Of a DNA stretch of 46,486 nt, positions 33,517 to 42,026 are shown piece by piece. Source of the DNA: Bradyrhizobium manausense (GTDB taxonomy: Bacteria > Pseudomonadota > Alphaproteobacteria > Rhizobiales > Xanthobacteraceae); the NCBI RefSeq assembly GCF_001440035.1, contig NZ_LJYG01000116.1, forward strand, positions 263,253-309,738, given 5' to 3'. The position numbers were made by a program, and so were the translations under genes. Each line of letters begins with the position of its first letter. Position 1 is the stretch's first letter. A model generated the notes under the pieces. It saw only the letters and a list, made by a program, of their open reading frames with translations, ran no database searches and was not told the origin of the DNA.

Positions 33517-34212
33517 ATGAGCAACGCACCTCTGATGCCCAAGGCGACCGCCGTCTGGCTGCTCGACAACACCGCGCTGACCTTCGACCAGGTCGCCGAT
33601 TTCACCAAGATGCATCCCCTCGAGGTGCGCGCGATCGCCGACGGCGACGCCGCCCAGGGCATCAAGGGCATGGACCCGATTTCCAACGGCCAGCTGACCC
33701 GCGAGGAAATCGAGAAGGGCGAGAAGAACCAGGACTACCGGCTCCGTCTCCAGGAGAGCAAGGTCGTGCTGCCGCCCCAGCCCAAGCGCAAGGGCCCGCG
33801 CTACACCCCGGTATCGCGCCGTCACGAGCGTCCCAGCGCCATCCTCTGGCTGCTGCGCAGCCATCCCGAGCTCAAGGATGCTCAGATCATGCGCCTGGTC
33901 GGCACCACCAAGAGCACGATCGCCAGCGTCCGCGACCGCACCCACTGGAACACCTCGCAGCTGACCCCGATCGACCCGGTGACCCTCGGCCTTTGCTCGC
34001 AGATCGAGCTCGATTTCGAAGTGGCGCGCGCCGCCAAGGAAAAGCCTGTTGACGCCAATTACGGCGGCGCCACCCTGCTGCCGGCGTCCGAGACCACCAA
34101 GAAGGACGAGTACGAGTCGTCGGAGAAGTCGAGCGACGACCTCAACGTCGACGCCGTGTTCGCCAAGCTCAAGACCCTCGGCGGCAAGAAGCACGAGGAA
34201 GAGGAGGAGTAG
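33517..34212 (+). CDS. trcR: DUF1013 cell-cycle transcriptional regulator (TrcR-like)
   Basis: A 231-residue protein of the DUF1013 family, named TrcR in current databases and found almost only in alphaproteobacteria. Seen: N-terminal helix-turn-helix-like segment (MPKATAVWLLDNTALTFDQ, then VADFTKMHPLEVRAIADGD), central PRYTPVSRRHERPSAILWLLR, KSTIASVRDRTHW, and an acidic, lysine-rich tail ending in five Glu. The ATG follows AAAGGAGA. An intrinsic terminator follows, so it is a single-gene unit. The family is linked to cell-cycle transcription; direct DNA targets are not known to me. Confidence 0.9.
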   Translation: MSNAPLMPKATAVWLLDNTALTFDQVADFTKMHPLEVRAIADGDAAQGIKGMDPISNGQLTREEIEKGEKNQDYRLRLQESKVVLPPQPKRKGPRYTPVSRRHERPSAILWLLRSHPELKDAQIMRLVGTTKSTIASVRDRTHWNTSQLTPIDPVTLGLCSQIELDFEVARAAKEKPVDANYGGATLLPASETTKKDEYESSEKSSDDLNVDAVFAKLKTLGGKKHEEEEE

Positions 34213-34236
34213 GCTCCGTCCCTCGCATCCGGTTCG

Positions 34237-34269
34237 AACGCGGCGGAGCGATCCGCCGCGTTTTATTTT
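34237..34269 (+). terminator. Rho-independent terminator of trcR
   Basis: AACGCGGCGGA / TCCGCCGCGTT (34237-34247 with 34252-34262), loop GCGA, followed by TTATTTTG. It lies 24 bases after the trcR stop. Confidence 0.93.
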
Positions 34270-34347
34270 GCGCAACCGAACCCTCGCAGGCTCGCGCAGG
34301 GAACGTTGCGGCTGACCTCGCATTGTGTTCAACGCGGAGGATCAGCA

Positions 34348-34533
34348 ATGCGGGATGACGAAGACCATTTTGCGCTGATGCTGGGGCGCGCTGCTCTGGC
34401 TGTGTGGGGCGATATGCCCCGCGATGTCCAGGAAGCCCTTTTCGAAATTGCCGTCAAAGACCGCCCGGAGGATCGCGACGCATTGGCGAAGCTCTTGCAC
34501 GAGCGGCATCCGCGGACCATGCATGCCAGATAG
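34348..34533 (+). CDS. small conserved acidic/basic protein (61 aa)
   Basis: Short soluble ORF starting MRDDEDHFALMLGRAALAVW and ending HERHPRTMHAR. Helical pattern, no Cys, no membrane segment. The ATG at 34348 has a very good ribosome-binding site (GCGGAGGATC), which supports expression. The longer frame upstream from 34306 is not needed. It lies between the trcR terminator and the convergent porin gene. I believe similar short ORFs occur in other Bradyrhizobium genomes, but no function is known. Confidence 0.65.
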   Translation: MRDDEDHFALMLGRAALAVWGDMPRDVQEALFEIAVKDRPEDRDALAKLLHERHPRTMHAR

Positions 34534-34606
34534 CCGCGCGCCGCTCGCCGCGGCGAACGACGACAAGATCGCAGCGCCGGGGTTGTCCCGGCACCGCGAA
34601 ACGTCA

Positions 34607-35353
34607 TCAGAACTTGTAGGTAACGCCGCCTCCGACCAGCCATGGGTCGATATGTGCGGTGCCCGTCACGGGCAGGCCGCTGACGGTCGCCGAATAATCT
34701 GGACGCAGCCAGAGCTTCTTCACGTCGACGTTGAGGCCCCAGTGCCGGTCGAGCATGTAGTCGAAACCGAACTGCACGGCGCCGCCCCATTGGTTGCTGA
34801 CATGCAGCGCAGTCGTGGTGGCGACGATGGCGGGCGGACCGACGATGGCGGCGGGGGTGTTGGCGGCCGAGTTGTTGAAGAACACCGTATAGTTCACACC
34901 GGCGCCGATATAGGGCTTGAACGCACCGAAATTGTCGAAGTGATATTGCAGCGTCAGCGTCGGCGGCAGCAGCGTGGTCTTGCCGATCGGCAGGCTGGCG
35001 AGCGAACCGGTGCCGCTGATGGAATGCCTGGTGACGCCGAGGATGAGCTCGGCCGCGATGTTCTTCGTGAAGAAGTAGCTGATGTCGAGCTCGGGCACAG
35101 CCTGGTTGCTGATCGACAGACCGGAATTCGGCGACGACAGCGTCGGGACGCCCGCGACATTGACGGTCGAGCCGCCGGCATCCGGCAGGACGCCGAGCAC
35201 GCGCAGGCGTATCATCCAGGGATTGAAACTCTCCGCCGACGGCGGGGCCTTCGTGTAGACAGGCAAGTCGGCCGCCTGCGCGACCTCAACAGCCGCCGCG
35301 AAGGCGGCGCCAAGCGCCGCCAGCCGCGCCAAGTTTCTTATCGTTCTCTGCAT
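34607..35353 (-). CDS. ompW: OmpW-family outer membrane protein
   Basis: A 248-residue outer-membrane beta-barrel. Signal peptide (about 1-27, ending AQA); N-terminal WMIRLRVLGVLPDAGGS typical of OmpW; later VPELDISYFFTKNIAAELIL, TLQYHFDNFGAFKPYIGAGVNYT, LNVDVKKLWLRPDYSA, and the terminal GGGVTYKF with a C-terminal Phe as required for barrel assembly. OmpW proteins form narrow hydrophobic channels and are often induced under low oxygen. A perfect FixK/FNR box lies 76-89 bases upstream. The ATG at 35353 has AAGGGGA upstream. Confidence 0.92.
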   Translation of the reverse strand: MQRTIRNLARLAALGAAFAAAVEVAQAADLPVYTKAPPSAESFNPWMIRLRVLGVLPDAGGSTVNVAGVPTLSSPNSGLSISNQAVPELDISYFFTKNIAAELILGVTRHSISGTGSLASLPIGKTTLLPPTLTLQYHFDNFGAFKPYIGAGVNYTVFFNNSAANTPAAIVGPPAIVATTTALHVSNQWGGAVQFGFDYMLDRHWGLNVDVKKLWLRPDYSATVSGLPVTGTAHIDPWLVGGGVTYKF

Positions 35354-35428
35354 TTCAATCCCCTTCAACCATAAGCGCGCTTCGTTGCGCGACATCAGGG
35401 TCAGAGCAGAAAGGCGCTGGGGAAGGAT

Positions 35429-35442
35429 TTGATGCCGATCAA
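35429..35442 (-). promoter_or_regulatory. FixK/FNR-type box upstream of ompW
   Basis: TTGAT-GCCG-ATCAA is a perfect palindromic anaerobox (flanked by T and A, giving TTTGAT/ATCAAA). Its centre is 82 bases before the ompW start codon, suitable for activation. FixK2 in Bradyrhizobium recognises TTG-N8-CAA sites of this kind. Low-oxygen activation is inferred. Confidence 0.7.
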
Positions 35443-35534
35443 ATCAGGACAGGCGCGACACGATTTGGCCGTGGCGTTGCAGATGAGTCACGTCAAGGCC
35501 AGCCGTCGCGCGCAGGATAGTACCGCAGCCGATG

Positions 35535-35804
35535 TCAGGGCCGCTCCGGATGGTTCAGCATGTATTCGCCGAGATCGCGCTGGCGGCGGTCGGAGCGGGC
35601 GAGCGCCGCATTGCGCTGGACGTCGCGGTCCTTGCGGCAGGCCACATATTCCGGCGAGCCGACCGCGAGGCCGCGGCCCTGGCACACCGCATCGTCGTCG
35701 TCGCCACCCATCGCGGTCGGCGTCTGGTAACGCCCCGCACAGGCGGAGAGAGCGAGGGCGAAGCCCACGGCAACGAGCAGCCGCGGCGCGGTGGCGAGTG
35801 ACAT
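35535..35804 (-). CDS. small lipoprotein
   Basis: An 89-residue protein with a lipoprotein signal: hydrophobic stretch LLVAVGFALALSAC with lipobox L19-S-A-C22. The mature part is hydrophilic, with DDDDAVCQGRG, a second Cys in YVACRKDRD and an Arg-rich end finishing NHPERP. The two further cysteines may form a disulfide. The ATG at 35804 has a moderate ribosome-binding site. It lies between the palindromic repeat at 35869 and the ompW promoter. Function unknown; cell location is probably outer membrane, facing the periplasm. Confidence 0.75.
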   Translation of the reverse strand: MSLATAPRLLVAVGFALALSACAGRYQTPTAMGGDDDDAVCQGRGLAVGSPEYVACRKDRDVQRNAALARSDRRQRDLGEYMLNHPERP

Positions 35805-35868
35805 AGCAGGTCCCCTGTTGGCCGGCCCTGTTTAGCGCGGAATGAGGAGATTGTAAGTCGGCAACACC

Positions 35869-35949
35869 GTCATTCCGGGATCGGGCGTAAGCACCAGACC
35901 CGGAATCTCGAGATTCCGGGCTCGATGCTGCGCATCGCCCCGGAATGAC
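35869..35949. repeat. palindromic repeat, GTCATTCCGG family (copy 3)
   Basis: Begins GTCATTCCGGGATCGG and ends CGGAATGAC, with a shorter middle containing GGAATCTCGAGATTCC, itself a palindrome. Third copy of the family in this window. It sits immediately downstream of the propionyl-CoA synthetase stop. Confidence 0.8.
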
Positions 35950-35959
35950 GGGTCAAATC

Positions 35960-37870
35960 TCACACTCTCCCCTTCAGCGCCTCGCCGATCTCGTCCAGCA
36001 CCTTCGGATCCTCGATCGTGGCCGGCATGGTCCAGGCCTCGCCGTCGGCGATCTTCTTGATGGTGCCGCGCAGGATCTTGCCCGAGCGCGTCTTGGGCAG
36101 GCGGCCGACGGTGATGGCGAGCTTGAAGGCGGCGACGGGGCCAAGCTTGTCGCGCACCAGCGCGATGATCTCCTTTTCGATCTCACCAGGAGAGCGTTTC
36201 ACGCCGGCCTTCAGCACCAGGAAGCCGCAGGGCACCTCGCCCTTGATCGCATCCTTGACGCCGAGCACGGCACATTCGGCGACATCCGGGTGCGAAGCCA
36301 GGATCTCTTCCATGCCGCCGGTGGAGAGGCGGTGGCCGGCGACATTGATGATGTCGTCGGTGCGGCCCATGACGAAGACGTAGCCGTCCTCGTCCTTGTA
36401 ACCGGCGTCCGAGGTCTTGTAGTAGCCGGGAAATTCGCTGAGATACGCCTCCTTGAAGCGCTCATCCTGATTCCACAGCGTCGGCAAACAGCCCGGCGGC
36501 ATCGGCAGTTTGATCACGATCGAGCCCATGCTATTCGCCGGCACGGGCTTTGCGGCTTCATCCACTACGTCGACCTGATACCCCGGCATCGGCACCGTCG
36601 GCGAGCCATGCTTCACCGGCAATTGGCCGAGGCCGACCGGATTGCCGGCAATGCACCAGCCGGTCTCGGTCTGCCACCAATGGTCGATCACAGGCACCTT
36701 CAATTGCTGCTCCGCCCATTCCACCGTCGGCGGATCGGCGCGCTCGCCGGCGAGGAACAGCGTGCGGAATTTCGACAGATCATATTGCCGGATGAATTTT
36801 CCGTCCGGGTCCTCTTTGCGGATCGCGCGGAAGGCGGTTGGCGCGGTGAACAGCGCGACCGCCTTGTGCTCGGAGATCACGCGCCAGAACGCGCCGGCAT
36901 CCGGCGTGCCGACCGGCTTGCCCTCATACATGACCGAGGTCGCGCCATGCAGCAGGGGGCCGTAGACGATGTAACTGTGGCCGACGACCCAGCCGATGTC
37001 GGAGCCGCACCACCAGACCTCGCCCGGCTTGACGCCATAGAGGTTGAACATCGACCACTTCACCGCGACCATATGCCCGCCATTGTCGCGCACGACGCCT
37101 TTGGGAATGCCTGTCGTGCCCGAAGTGTAGAGGATGTAGAGCGGGTCTGTCGCAGCGACCGGCACGCAAGGCGCCTTCTTGCCCTCGTTCATCGCCTTGC
37201 GGCGCAGGCTCGCCCAATCATAATCGCGCTTCGGCGCGAGGTCGCACGTCAGCTGCGGACGCTGCAGCACGATGCAGGCCTTTGGCTTGGCGGACGCCAG
37301 CTTGATCGCCTCGTCCAGCAGCGGCTTGTACTGCACGATGCGGCCGGGCTCGATGCCGCAGCTCGCCGAGAGAATGAGCTTTGGCTGTGCGTCGTCAATG
37401 CGGGTCGCGAGTTCCTTGGCGGCAAAGCCGCCGAACACCACAGAGTGCACCGCGCCGATGCGCGCGCAGGCGAGCATCGCGACCACGGCCTCCGGCACCA
37501 TCGGCATATAGAGGATGATGCGGTCGCCCTTGGCGACGCCAAAATCCTGCATGATCGCGGCGAGCACCTGCACCTCAGTCAGCAGCTCGGCATAAGTGAG
37601 TTTGGTGACCGAGCCGGTCAGCGGCGAATCGTGGATCAGTGCGACCTGGTCGGCGCGGCCGCGTTCGACGTGGCGGTCGAGCGCGTTGTAGCAGGTATTG
37701 ACGACGCCGCCGGCGAACCAGCGGCCGTAGACGCCCTGCGTAGGGTCGAAGATCTTTTTCGGCGGCTCGATCCAGTCGATCTCCTTGGCCGCCTCAGCCC
37801 AAAAGCCTTCGGGATCGGCCAGCGAGTGCGCATGGACCTCGTGATACCCACTCTTTCCCTGGACATTCAT
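35960..37870 (-). CDS. prpE: propionyl-CoA synthetase
   Basis: A 636-residue adenylate-forming ligase of the acetyl/propionyl-CoA synthetase group, which activates propionate. Seen: start MNVQGKSGYHEVHAHSLADP, NTCYNALDRHV, phosphate loop YTSGTTGIPKGVVRDNGGH, SDIGWVVGHSY, DHWWQTETGW, YYKTSDAGYKDEDGYVFVMGRTDD and the catalytic Lys in KTRSGKILRGT. The length and the VRDNGGH sequence favour PrpE over AcsA, but acetate may also be used. The ATG at 37870 has GGGAGC upstream. A perfect 8-bp inverted repeat lies 45-64 bases before it. No methylcitrate or propionyl-CoA carboxylase genes are adjacent. Confidence 0.9.
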   Translation of the reverse strand: MNVQGKSGYHEVHAHSLADPEGFWAEAAKEIDWIEPPKKIFDPTQGVYGRWFAGGVVNTCYNALDRHVERGRADQVALIHDSPLTGSVTKLTYAELLTEVQVLAAIMQDFGVAKGDRIILYMPMVPEAVVAMLACARIGAVHSVVFGGFAAKELATRIDDAQPKLILSASCGIEPGRIVQYKPLLDEAIKLASAKPKACIVLQRPQLTCDLAPKRDYDWASLRRKAMNEGKKAPCVPVAATDPLYILYTSGTTGIPKGVVRDNGGHMVAVKWSMFNLYGVKPGEVWWCGSDIGWVVGHSYIVYGPLLHGATSVMYEGKPVGTPDAGAFWRVISEHKAVALFTAPTAFRAIRKEDPDGKFIRQYDLSKFRTLFLAGERADPPTVEWAEQQLKVPVIDHWWQTETGWCIAGNPVGLGQLPVKHGSPTVPMPGYQVDVVDEAAKPVPANSMGSIVIKLPMPPGCLPTLWNQDERFKEAYLSEFPGYYKTSDAGYKDEDGYVFVMGRTDDIINVAGHRLSTGGMEEILASHPDVAECAVLGVKDAIKGEVPCGFLVLKAGVKRSPGEIEKEIIALVRDKLGPVAAFKLAITVGRLPKTRSGKILRGTIKKIADGEAWTMPATIEDPKVLDEIGEALKGRV

Positions 37871-37914
37871 TCCCGGCGCTCCCGTTCCCTTTGATGGTCT
37901 TGCCTTGACCTGAC

Positions 37915-37934
37915 GGCGGAACGTCAGTTCCGCC
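37915..37934. promoter_or_regulatory. inverted-repeat operator candidate upstream of prpE
   Basis: GGCGGAAC-GTCA-GTTCCGCC is a perfect 8-bp palindrome with a four-base centre, 45 bases before the prpE start. Its symmetry suits a dimeric repressor or activator. No matching copy was noticed elsewhere in the window. Confidence 0.45.
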
Positions 37935-38005
37935 ATGACAGGGATCAAAAGCCGACCTTGTTTGAGGGGTATTTTCCCGGGAACGGGCCGCGGTTCAAGC
38001 TGAAA

Positions 38006-39388
38006 CTACCCTTCCATCGCATTCAACCGTTGCAACCGGTCCTGCATGACCTTCTTCAGATCGTAGCCAGGGCGGCGGAAGCTGGCGTCGCGGGTGGCGA
38101 GGAAATCGTGCTGGGACTTGCGCAAGCCGGCGGCTTGACGCCGGCTCATCGATTTCAGCACGCGCTCATAGGCCTCGGCGAGCTGGCGGTCGAGCGCGCC
38201 CAATTGCGGATCGGCGCAGATCACCTTCTCCACCTCGCGCTTGGCTGAGGCGCAATCGAATGATGGGCCGTTGCCTGAATTCGCGGCCAGCGGGTGAGGC
38301 GCCTCGGCGCCGAACCTGGCGATCTCCGCCATCATGGTGCGGCGGCCGTCTGCGGCATTGGCGTTGCCGGGGTCGAGCCGCAGCGCGGTCTCGTAATCGG
38401 CCAGCGCCTTCTTGCGCTCGCCCATCTTGGAATAGAGCACCGCGCGGTTGTTGTAGGTCTTCGCGAAGTCAGGATCGAGCTTCAGCGCGGCCTCGTAGTC
38501 GCTGAGCGCCGCACCGAACTCGCCCTTGTACTGATAGGAATCGCCGCGGTTGGTGAAGAAGTTCGCCCGCGGCGCCAGCCGCAGCGCCTGGTCGTAATCG
38601 GCGATCGCCTTGTCGTAGTCTTTCATCGCAGCGTAGGTGAGCCCGCGATTGTCGTAATACTCAGGCACTTTCGGATCGAGCCTGATCGCCTCGCTGTCGT
38701 CGGCGACCGACTTGTCGAGCTGGCCGAGCTTCTTGTAGGCGGCACCGCGATTGGTATAGCTGCGCGCCCGGCTCGGATCGAGCCGCAGGGCCTGGCAGAG
38801 ATCGGCAACCGCCTTCTCGTTGTCGCCATTGAGGTAGTAAGTCGCGCCGCGGTCGGACCAGGCCTGCGCATCATCCGGCTTCAGTTTGATGGCCTGGTCG
38901 TAATCGGCGATCGCGCGATCGTAACGGTGCTGGCTGGTGTAGGCGACGCCGCGCTGCTCGTAGGCTTCGGCATCTTTCGGATCGAGCTCGATCGCCTTGC
39001 TGAGATCGGACGTGGCACGGTTGAGATCGCCGCCCGCTTCGCGCAACAGGTTGCCGCGCAGCCGCCAGGCCCGCGCGTTCTTGCCGTCGAGCGCGATGGC
39101 GCGGTCGATGTCCCGCAGCGCCTGCGTGAGGCCGCCGGATATCCGCGCATTGCCATCGGCCCGCACCAGCAGCGCCGCGACGCGGTCGGAATTCGGATTC
39201 GAGGTCTGGTCGATGATGGCGCCGCACGCGGAGATGATGTCCGCTGGAGCGGCCTTGCTGTCCATCACGCAATCGGCGGCCGATGCCGGGGCGGCGAGGA
39301 CGAGGCTGAGCGCGGCGCTGAGGAGGAAAGTGCGCAGCCGGCTATGTGTGATCGAGGACATTTGCGCGGAAGAACGCGTGCCGCACAT
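38006..39388 (-). CDS. TPR-repeat protein with C-terminal LprI-like domain
   Basis: A 460-residue exported protein. A signal peptide (TFLLSAALSLVLAAPASAA) is followed by about eight tetratricopeptide repeats (roughly 70-355; units such as YDRAIADYDQAIKLKPDDAQ), then a C-terminal domain (about 375-460) with FDCASAKREVEKVICADPQLGALD, which matches the lysozyme-inhibitor LprI-like family (DUF1311), ending GYDLKKVMQDRLQRLN. TPR units bind partner proteins in the periplasm. The start at 39388 has ACGGAGC upstream; 39361 is possible. The next gene upstream is a shorter paralogue with the same domain order. Confidence 0.88.
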   Translation of the reverse strand: MCGTRSSAQMSSITHSRLRTFLLSAALSLVLAAPASAADCVMDSKAAPADIISACGAIIDQTSNPNSDRVAALLVRADGNARISGGLTQALRDIDRAIALDGKNARAWRLRGNLLREAGGDLNRATSDLSKAIELDPKDAEAYEQRGVAYTSQHRYDRAIADYDQAIKLKPDDAQAWSDRGATYYLNGDNEKAVADLCQALRLDPSRARSYTNRGAAYKKLGQLDKSVADDSEAIRLDPKVPEYYDNRGLTYAAMKDYDKAIADYDQALRLAPRANFFTNRGDSYQYKGEFGAALSDYEAALKLDPDFAKTYNNRAVLYSKMGERKKALADYETALRLDPGNANAADGRRTMMAEIARFGAEAPHPLAANSGNGPSFDCASAKREVEKVICADPQLGALDRQLAEAYERVLKSMSRRQAAGLRKSQHDFLATRDASFRRPGYDLKKVMQDRLQRLNAMEG

Positions 39389-39522
39389 GGCGTAAAGCTC
39401 CGTGACATCAGGTTTTCCCGTTGTCGCGGCGGGGGGAGCGTGGGTTCAATAATAAGGCAGATCGCGAGGGGCGAACGATCCCAGCGCTACCTTTCCCCGC
39501 ACGCGGGGAGGGACGGAGGGCC

Positions 39523-40287
39523 TCAATACCCGTCCACCCCATTCAGCCGCTGCAGCCGTTCCTGCATCGCCTTCTTCAGATCATATCCCGGGCGGCCGAA
39601 TCCGGCATTCCGACGCGCAAGAAAGTCATCCTGCTCGTGCTGGACTTTCTTGGCCTCACCTGGATCGCGCGCCTCGCGCAGCATGCGCGCATGGGCGGCA
39701 TAGACCTCGCGATCGAGATCCGCGAGCTCGCGATTGGCGCAGATCGCCTTCTCGACCGGGCGGCGCGCGCCGGCGCAGTTGAAGCTCGGCTTGCCGGCCA
39801 CTGCCATCTGGGCACCGATCCGCTCGAGCTCGCGCGCGATGGCCTTGTGATTGGCTCTGGCCTTTTCGTGGCTCGGATCGATCCGAAGCGCGGCGCCGAA
39901 GTCCTGCACCGCCTTGGGCTTGTCGCCCTTCTTCAGCCACAGCTCGCCACGCGCGTTGAAGACGTCGGCGAGCGTCGGATCGAGCAGCAGAACACGGCTG
40001 TCGTCGGCGATGGCGCGGTCGATCTGATCATGCCGGGAATAAAGCGCGCCGCGCGCGACCAGCGCCTTGACCAGATCGGGCTTTGCCGTCTTGTCGTTGT
40101 CGATGACGGCGGCGCAGGCCGGGCCTGCCTTGTCCATGTCATCGGCAGCGGCAGCGGTGAGGCATGCCGCGACGTCGATCGGCGCGACGGCTGCCGGCTC
40201 GCCGCCGGTCGCGGCCCGGGCCGCACCTGGCGAGACCGCTGCAAGCACGACGGCTGCCGACATCTGAATGAGTTTGTGAAAACGCAT
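39523..40287 (-). CDS. short TPR protein with LprI-like domain (paralogue)
   Basis: A 254-residue exported protein with a signal peptide (about 1-28), two to three TPR-like units (IDRAIADDSRVLLLDPTLAD and KPKAVQDFGAALRIDPSHEK), and a C-terminal LprI-like domain with FNCAGARRPVEKAICANRELADLD and the ending GYDLKKAMQERLQRLNGVDGY. The last 20 residues are nearly the same as in the neighbouring 460-residue protein, so the two arose by duplication followed by loss or gain of TPR units. The ATG at 40287 is chosen by signal peptide; the ribosome-binding site is weak. Possible role in envelope or lysozyme resistance, inferred only. Confidence 0.85.
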   Translation of the reverse strand: MRFHKLIQMSAAVVLAAVSPGAARAATGGEPAAVAPIDVAACLTAAAADDMDKAGPACAAVIDNDKTAKPDLVKALVARGALYSRHDQIDRAIADDSRVLLLDPTLADVFNARGELWLKKGDKPKAVQDFGAALRIDPSHEKARANHKAIARELERIGAQMAVAGKPSFNCAGARRPVEKAICANRELADLDREVYAAHARMLREARDPGEAKKVQHEQDDFLARRNAGFGRPGYDLKKAMQERLQRLNGVDGY

Positions 40288-40390
40288 GCTCGTTGCAGTT
40301 GGAAGGTCTTGCCTTGAGGCCGCACTATCCATCATACGGCCGGATTGGTGCTAGCTTGTGGCGCCGCTCACATCGGTTTCGGGGATCGTC

Positions 40391-41935
40391 GTGTCGACAT
40401 TCGAATGGATCATCGCGCTTCTGCTCGGCGCCGTTGCCTTATCGGCGCTGGCGCGGCGGATCAAGGTCCCCTACCCGACCTTTCTCGCCATCGGCGGCGC
40501 GTTGATCGCCTTCGTGCCGAACAGCCCGTCCTGGTCTCTCGATCCAGGCCTGGCATTGGCCCTTTTTGTCGCACCAGTGCTGCTGGATGCGGCCTACGAT
40601 ACGTCGCTGCGCGACCTGCGCAAGAATTGGGTTCCGGTCTCGACCCTTGTCGTGGTCGCGGTCGGCCTGACCACGGCTGGCGTGGCCTATGTCGCGCACC
40701 GGCTGTTCCCCGACATGCCCTGGGCCGCCGCCGTGGCGCTCGGCGCCATCGTCGCGCCGCCGGATGCCGCGGCTGCCGTCGCGATCCTGAGCCAGGTGAA
40801 GCTGCCCTATCGCATGATCAAGGTGCTCGAGGGCGAGAGCCTGCTCAACGACGCGAGCGCGCTCTTGATCTATCGCATCGCTGTCGGCGCTGTCGTCATG
40901 GAGCACCTGAAATGGAACGAGGTCGCGCCGACGATCGCGCTCGGACTGGTCGGCAGCGTGCTGGCCGGCCTTGTCGCGGGGCGCGTCATCCCGCCCATCA
41001 TGGAGCGGGTGCGAGAGGTGCCGAGCGCGATCATCGTGCAGTTCGCGACAACCTTCCTGATCTGGATCGGCGCCGAGCATCTCGGCCTCTCCGGCATCCT
41101 GACCATCGTGGTCTATGCCATCACGCTCGCGCAGTCGGCGCCTGCGCGCGTCCCGGCGCGGTTGCGAGTGCCCTCCTATGCGGTGTGGGAAACGACGGTG
41201 TTCGTCCTCAACGTGCTCGCCTTCATGCTGATCGGCATGCAGATGCGGCCGATCTGGACCAAGCTGGATGCGGACGTGCGCTGGGAATATTGCGCGGCCG
41301 CGGGCTGGATTCTGCTCACGGTCATCCTGGTGCGGCTGCTCTGGGTGACGTTCTACCGTACCACGTTGCGCCTGTTGATCGCGCACGGGATCTATCGCCC
41401 CAAGGATCCGAACCAGGCCGCTTCGCCCGAGGGCGGTCTCATCATTTCCTGGTGCGGCATGCGGGGCCTCGTCACGCTCGCAACCGCCTTCGCGCTGCCT
41501 GAGAACTTCCCTTATCGCGACTTCATCGTCTTCATCGCCTTCGCGGTGGTGCTGGGCTCGCTGGTGATCCAGGGCCTGACGCTGCGACCGCTGATCCTGG
41601 CCTTCGGCCTCAGGGATGACGATCCCGTCGGTATCGAGGTCGCGCGCGCCCGCGCCATCGCCTATCGTGCCGCACTCGATGCGATCGAGGACGATCCGTC
41701 GGAAGAGGCTGAAATCCTCAGGCTCGAATACCGCGCCATCCTGATGCAGGCGGACGACGATCCGCATGGCGGCATCCCCAACGGCGAGCTGCCGGCCGAT
41801 CCCCTGCGCCGCCGCGCCATCGAGGCCGCGCGCAGGTCAATCTTCGATCTCCGTGCCACCGAGGTGATCGGGGACGACGCGTTTCACCGGCTCGAGGAAG
41901 AGCTCGATCGGGCAGAATTGAGTGCAGGGGGATGA
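40391..41935 (+). CDS. Na+/H+ antiporter, CPA1 family
   Basis: A 514-residue membrane protein with 11-12 hydrophobic segments in the first 415 residues. Seen: VPYPTFLAIGGALIAFVP, ALFVAPVLLDAAYDTSLRDLRKNW, GAIVAPPDAAAAVAIL with the ion-binding Asp region, EGESLLNDASALLIYR (the ND motif of CPA1 antiporters) and SWCGMRGLVTLATAFALP. A cytoplasmic acidic tail of about 100 residues follows. It exchanges Na+ (or K+) for protons. Start GTG at 40391 with GGGGAT upstream; an in-frame GTG at 40358 is possible. Transcribed alone, divergent from the TPR genes. Confidence 0.92.
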   Translation: MSTFEWIIALLLGAVALSALARRIKVPYPTFLAIGGALIAFVPNSPSWSLDPGLALALFVAPVLLDAAYDTSLRDLRKNWVPVSTLVVVAVGLTTAGVAYVAHRLFPDMPWAAAVALGAIVAPPDAAAAVAILSQVKLPYRMIKVLEGESLLNDASALLIYRIAVGAVVMEHLKWNEVAPTIALGLVGSVLAGLVAGRVIPPIMERVREVPSAIIVQFATTFLIWIGAEHLGLSGILTIVVYAITLAQSAPARVPARLRVPSYAVWETTVFVLNVLAFMLIGMQMRPIWTKLDADVRWEYCAAAGWILLTVILVRLLWVTFYRTTLRLLIAHGIYRPKDPNQAASPEGGLIISWCGMRGLVTLATAFALPENFPYRDFIVFIAFAVVLGSLVIQGLTLRPLILAFGLRDDDPVGIEVARARAIAYRAALDAIEDDPSEEAEILRLEYRAILMQADDDPHGGIPNGELPADPLRRRAIEAARRSIFDLRATEVIGDDAFHRLEEELDRAELSAGG

Positions 41936-42026
41936 GCAAGGCTGCCCGAGACAAATTCCGCTGTCGTCCCGGACAAGCGTCAGCTCGGATCCGCGACGAC
42001 GACGGAGATTGGGCGGCAGCTAGAAC

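Noticed and set aside
35945..37894. 649-codon plus-strand open frame
   Set aside because: Antisense shadow of prpE; composition is Arg/His/Asp-rich without any domain.
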